Assembly (NCBI GenBank): GCA_913009915.1
Contig: CAJVYZ010000081.1
Span: forward strand, 1 to 9,000
DNA length: 9,000 bases
Source of the DNA: an uncultured Gemmatimonadota bacterium
Lineage (GTDB): Bacteria > Gemmatimonadota > Gemmatimonadetes > Gemmatimonadales > GWC2-71-9
Direction of reading: 5' to 3'
A program made the translations under genes and the position numbers. This document shows, piece after piece, positions 6,525-9,000 of the stretch; position 1 is the first letter of the stretch, and the number at the start of each line of letters is the position of its first letter. The notes beneath the pieces were generated by a model. It saw only the letters and a list, made by a program, of their open reading frames with translations, searched no databases and had not been told where the DNA came from.

Positions 6525-8642
6525 TCACTCCCGACCACTCCTCGCCGGGCACTCGCACCAGCGTCGCCACACGCCCCGATACACGCCCTCCAGCCGCTGC
6601 ACAAGCCCATACGCATCACACAGATTCGAGTCAGCCATCCGTGATCTCAGGTCTTCACGCAAGCGGGTGAGGCGGTCCACATCCGCCGCATGCCGCACGC
6701 CTTGCTCCACATAACTGCCGGTGTCCGATGCGATCCACTCTTCGAGTCCTACCTGACTCAGCAGGCTGACCCCCATCCGCCCGGCATGTGTTCGCCCGCT
6801 CAGCGCAAGCACCGGCACACCCATCCATAGCGCCTCGCAGGTCGTCGTGGTTCCGTTATAGGGAAACGGGTCCAACGCGATGTCGATCTCCTGGTAGCTC
6901 CGCAGGTGATCCGCCTTCCGCGGCAGGTATCCGAGCCCTTCGATCCGTTCTCCGCCGACACCGTGCGCCATGAATTGCTCGCGCAAGCGGCCCATCGCAT
7001 ACTCGTCCGACAATGAGCGGTATTTGATCCGCAGGCGGGAGTCCGGAGTCGCCCGCATGAGTTCCGCCCAAACCGCCACGACCTGCGGCGTGATCTTAGC
7101 AATGTTGTTGTAAGAGCCGAAGGTGATAAATCCCTTCCGGATTACAGGCGGGGGCCCCGGACTCTCCACTCCCTGTGGCCCCTCATAACATAGGAACCCC
7201 CCGGAGATCCTCAAGAGCTCTTCCGTATGATACCCCTCGGTCATACCGGGAGGATCCGCCCAGGCGTCGGTGATCCGGTAGTCCATCGCCTCCAGCCCGG
7301 TGGTATTAGGGTAGCCCAGATAGGTAATCTGAACCGGTGCCGGACGTCGCGCAAACACCAGCAGCCGGTGTTTACCGGAATGCCCGGCGAGGTCGACCAG
7401 TAGGTCGATCTCATCCGCCGCGACGAGATCGGCCGCGGCATCGTCGGCGATGTGTGCGATTTCACACCAGCCGTCGGATAGCTCGCGTATCCGCTCCGTG
7501 ACCTCGTCCGGCTGCAATACGTTGCTGTAGCAATAGATCCGGAACCGTTCCCGATCATGGTATTTCAGCAGCGGCACCAGGAACTGCGCGACTGCGTGAT
7601 TCCTGAAGTCCGGCGACACGTAACCCACCCGAAGGACACGGTCCGGATCCGGAGAATTGGCATATTCGGATCGCCGGGGAAGTCCGTCCGCGTACAATGC
7701 CCCCCATCTGCGGTGCTCGGCAGCGATCGTCTGCGGATCGGTATTCGGATCGTAGTTCAGCGCCAACAGCAGGTTGCTGAAGGTCACCGGTTGGCTTGGA
7801 TCGATCTCAGTCGCGAATCGCCAGGAGGAAATGGCCTTTTCGATGTTGCCGAGATCATAGTACGTCGCGGCCAGATGATGATGGGCCTGGAAGCAACGGG
7901 GATCGATATCGAGCGCCCGCCGGTACGCCTCCGCTGCGGCCTGCAGCTTGATTTGGCCTTGCAGCGACTTGCCAAGCGCCGCCCACATGAGCGCCTGTCC
8001 CGGCCAAGCCTTAACCGCCTGTCGCAACAGCGTCTCGGCCTCGGAAAACCGATCCAGATCGAGCAGCGCCCCCGCCAGACCTTGGGCCGCGTCCAGGCAC
8101 CCCGGCTGCGAGCGCAATGCAGCGGAGAAGTGCACGGCCGCCTCGTCAAAGTGTTTCCGCGCCAACTGCACTTGGCCAAGGCCGCAATGACCATCAACTT
8201 CGTTCGGGAACCGCTGTAGCAGCACCTCGAAGCATTCCATCGCCTCCCGTAACCGTCCCGCCCCCAGCAGCAACGCCCCCAGATTGACGTAAGCCTTGAC
8301 GTACGCTGGATCGAGCGCAAGCACTTTCCGGTAACATGCCATCGCCTCCTCGGCCTGCCCAAGTCCGCGGTACACCTGCCCGAGATTGTAGTGGGCATCC
8401 GGATGGGTCGGAACCAGCGCAACGGCGCGCTTGCCGTACTTGATCGCAGCGGCCAAGTCGCCGAGCTGCCCGCAGGCCGCCGCCAGCAGGAACCAGCTCT
8501 CACCGTCGCGCGGATCGCGCCTGACGAGTACCTCGTATGCCCCCCTCGCCTCGACCAGCTTACCGGCCTCCAGGAGCCTGCACGCCTGGGGACGGCGGAC
8601 TAAACCCGTCTTGCGCGCGTTATGCCGCGACCCGGCATTCAC
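6525..8642 (-). CDS. TPR-containing OGT/SPINDLY-like glycosyltransferase (GT41), about eight TPRs
   Basis: A 705-codon frame, paralogous to the gene at 4217-6181. The first ~284 residues hold about eight TPR units, the first partial (LLEAGKLVEARGAYEVLVRR) and later ones such as DAHYNLGQVYRGLGQAEEAM. Residues ~336-698 are the GT41 catalytic region: RVGYVSPDFRNH, DLAGHSGKHR, LGYPNTTG, TFGSYNNIAK and FPYNGTTTTCEALWMGVPV. H349 and K515 align by eye with human OGT H498 and K842, so it appears catalytically intact. It is expected to be a soluble cytoplasmic enzyme glycosylating proteins or another acceptor chosen through the TPR superhelix; donor and acceptor are unknown. The two extra TPRs suggest a different client range from its sister. 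The GTG at 8642 is 12 bases from a GGAGG; a CTG two codons upstream (8648) is better spaced. It is first in order of transcription, 343 bp before its paralogue. Confidence 0.93.
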   Translation of the reverse strand: MNAGSRHNARKTGLVRRPQACRLLEAGKLVEARGAYEVLVRRDPRDGESWFLLAAACGQLGDLAAAIKYGKRAVALVPTHPDAHYNLGQVYRGLGQAEEAMACYRKVLALDPAYVKAYVNLGALLLGAGRLREAMECFEVLLQRFPNEVDGHCGLGQVQLARKHFDEAAVHFSAALRSQPGCLDAAQGLAGALLDLDRFSEAETLLRQAVKAWPGQALMWAALGKSLQGQIKLQAAAEAYRRALDIDPRCFQAHHHLAATYYDLGNIEKAISSWRFATEIDPSQPVTFSNLLLALNYDPNTDPQTIAAEHRRWGALYADGLPRRSEYANSPDPDRVLRVGYVSPDFRNHAVAQFLVPLLKYHDRERFRIYCYSNVLQPDEVTERIRELSDGWCEIAHIADDAAADLVAADEIDLLVDLAGHSGKHRLLVFARRPAPVQITYLGYPNTTGLEAMDYRITDAWADPPGMTEGYHTEELLRISGGFLCYEGPQGVESPGPPPVIRKGFITFGSYNNIAKITPQVVAVWAELMRATPDSRLRIKYRSLSDEYAMGRLREQFMAHGVGGERIEGLGYLPRKADHLRSYQEIDIALDPFPYNGTTTTCEALWMGVPVLALSGRTHAGRMGVSLLSQVGLEEWIASDTGSYVEQGVRHAADVDRLTRLREDLRSRMADSNLCDAYGLVQRLEGVYRGVWRRWCECPARSGRE

Positions 8643-8654
8643 AGGCAGCTAAAA

Positions 8655-8659
8655 CCTCC
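8655..8659 (-). promoter_or_regulatory. Shine-Dalgarno of the eight-TPR glycosyltransferase
   Basis: The minus strand reads GGAGG here. Spacing is 12 nt to the GTG at 8642, rather long, but 6 nt to an in-frame CTG at 8648. The start is therefore either GTG 8642 or the rare CTG 8648; the protein differs by only two residues. Confidence 0.5.
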
Positions 8660-8726
8660 AATCGGTCCAAGAGTCACCACCCGCGCACCTCGCCCGGCGC
8701 GGGATCGCGCGGACTTATCCAGATAC

Positions 8727-8756
8727 ACCCTAGCCCAGGCTGCAACGACTTGACAA
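8727..8756 (-). promoter_or_regulatory. Weak candidate sigma-70 promoter for the glycosyltransferase pair
   Basis: On the minus strand TTGTCA (8756-8751) is followed after 18 bp by TAGGGT (8732-8727). The -35 is good and the -10 poor. It would give a leader of roughly 75-80 nt. Offered only because a promoter must lie in this gap. Confidence 0.25.
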
Positions 8757-8948
8757 GCGATAACCCAGAGCCCACCGGACCACAGGGTCAGGCTTGACAT
8801 ATGGGTATTCGTTGCCCGGAGAGAGGGAAGGCTTGGCTATCGACGGCATCCAACCGTCCCCCTTGAAACCGCATCTCCAGGAGCGGCGACACCTCGGAAG
8901 ACGCGGCTCCGAGACCGGCGAGCCGGGCCACGACACCACGGGATCGCG

Positions 8949-9000
8949 TAGGGCGGGGCGAGCCCCGCCGGCAACGCCGGATTATTCCGTAGCGTCCGCC
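8949..9000. repeat. REP-like GC-rich palindromic repeat at the window end
   Basis: Two adjoining hairpins are visible: GGCGGGGC (8952-8959) pairs with GCCCCGCC (8962-8969), and CCGGC (8968-8972) pairs with GCCGG (8976-8980). The string GTAGGGCGGGGCGAGCCCCG followed by a half-palindrome resembles the GTAGGGCGG...CCGCC class of intergenic palindromes frequent in proteobacteria. It continues to the window edge, so its full extent is not visible. Such elements can act as mRNA stabilisers, terminators or RAYT-transposase targets; which applies here is unknown. Confidence 0.5.

Larger units (their letters stand above)
8643..8947. other. Intergenic region with no supported gene
   Basis: About 300 bp upstream of the minus-strand glycosyltransferase. 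Frames present here are short and show no recognisable domain. It holds the ribosome binding site and possible promoter of the glycosyltransferase. Two TTGACA hexamers on the plus strand (8750-8755 and 8794-8799) have no -10 partner. I see no tRNA, riboswitch or mobile element. Confidence 0.6.

Noticed and set aside
7557..8219. A 220-codon open frame on the plus strand
   Set aside because: Antisense to the TPR and early catalytic region of the second glycosyltransferase; composition and lack of motifs mark it as a shadow.
8750..8799. Two TTGACA hexamers on the plus strand as promoters
   Set aside because: Neither has a -10-like hexamer at 16-18 bp, and no plus-strand gene follows within the window.
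8730..8939. A 69-codon minus-strand frame in the right-hand gap
   Set aside because: No recognised domain and composition like non-coding DNA; it overlaps the likely promoter region of the downstream glycosyltransferase.

Overview
The window looks like chromosomal DNA of a Gram-negative proteobacterium, most likely a gamma- or betaproteobacterium with an exosortase/PEP-CTERM system. The reasons are a VPxPA-type PEP-CTERM surface protein, a textbook sigma-54 (-24/-12) promoter, high G+C in most genes and a relic of an IS5-family transposase. The species cannot be named from the sequence. Bases 1-31 are Illumina TruSeq adapter rather than genome, so the biological sequence begins at base 32 at a contig end.

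Left part (32-1417): two near-identical 26-bp copies of a dyad-containing element lie upstream of a sigma-54 promoter. Next come a short leader, a strong ribosome binding site, a gene for a secreted 303-residue PEP-CTERM protein and a strong intrinsic terminator. This is a complete single-gene transcription unit. Its architecture fits control by an enhancer-binding regulator such as PrsR of the PrsK/PrsR system, but no regulator gene is in the window.

Middle (1418-4156): a class I SAM-dependent methyltransferase, a possible 38-codon small ORF, and an FkbM-family methyltransferase with a long C-terminal extension are all on the plus strand. The small ORF ends in an ATGA overlap with the FkbM start. 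Much of the FkbM gene is visibly poorer in G+C than its neighbours.

Right part (4217-8642): two tandem paralogous TPR-containing OGT/SPINDLY-like glycosyltransferases (GT41 family) lie on the minus strand, converging on the FkbM gene. One has about six TPR units and 654 codons, the other about eight and 705 codons. Between them is a decayed IS5-type transposase. Its C-terminal tail runs in frame into the downstream glycosyltransferase, so the first ~25 residues of that ORF are transposase-derived. The end of the window (8643-9000) has no gene I can support and finishes in a GC-rich palindromic, REP-like repeat.

Together the genes suggest a surface or exopolysaccharide-linked protein next to a set of glycan- or protein-modifying enzymes (two glycosyltransferases and two methyltransferases). 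That they act in one pathway is inference. No exosortase, exopolysaccharide operon or acceptor protein other than the PEP-CTERM protein is visible here.
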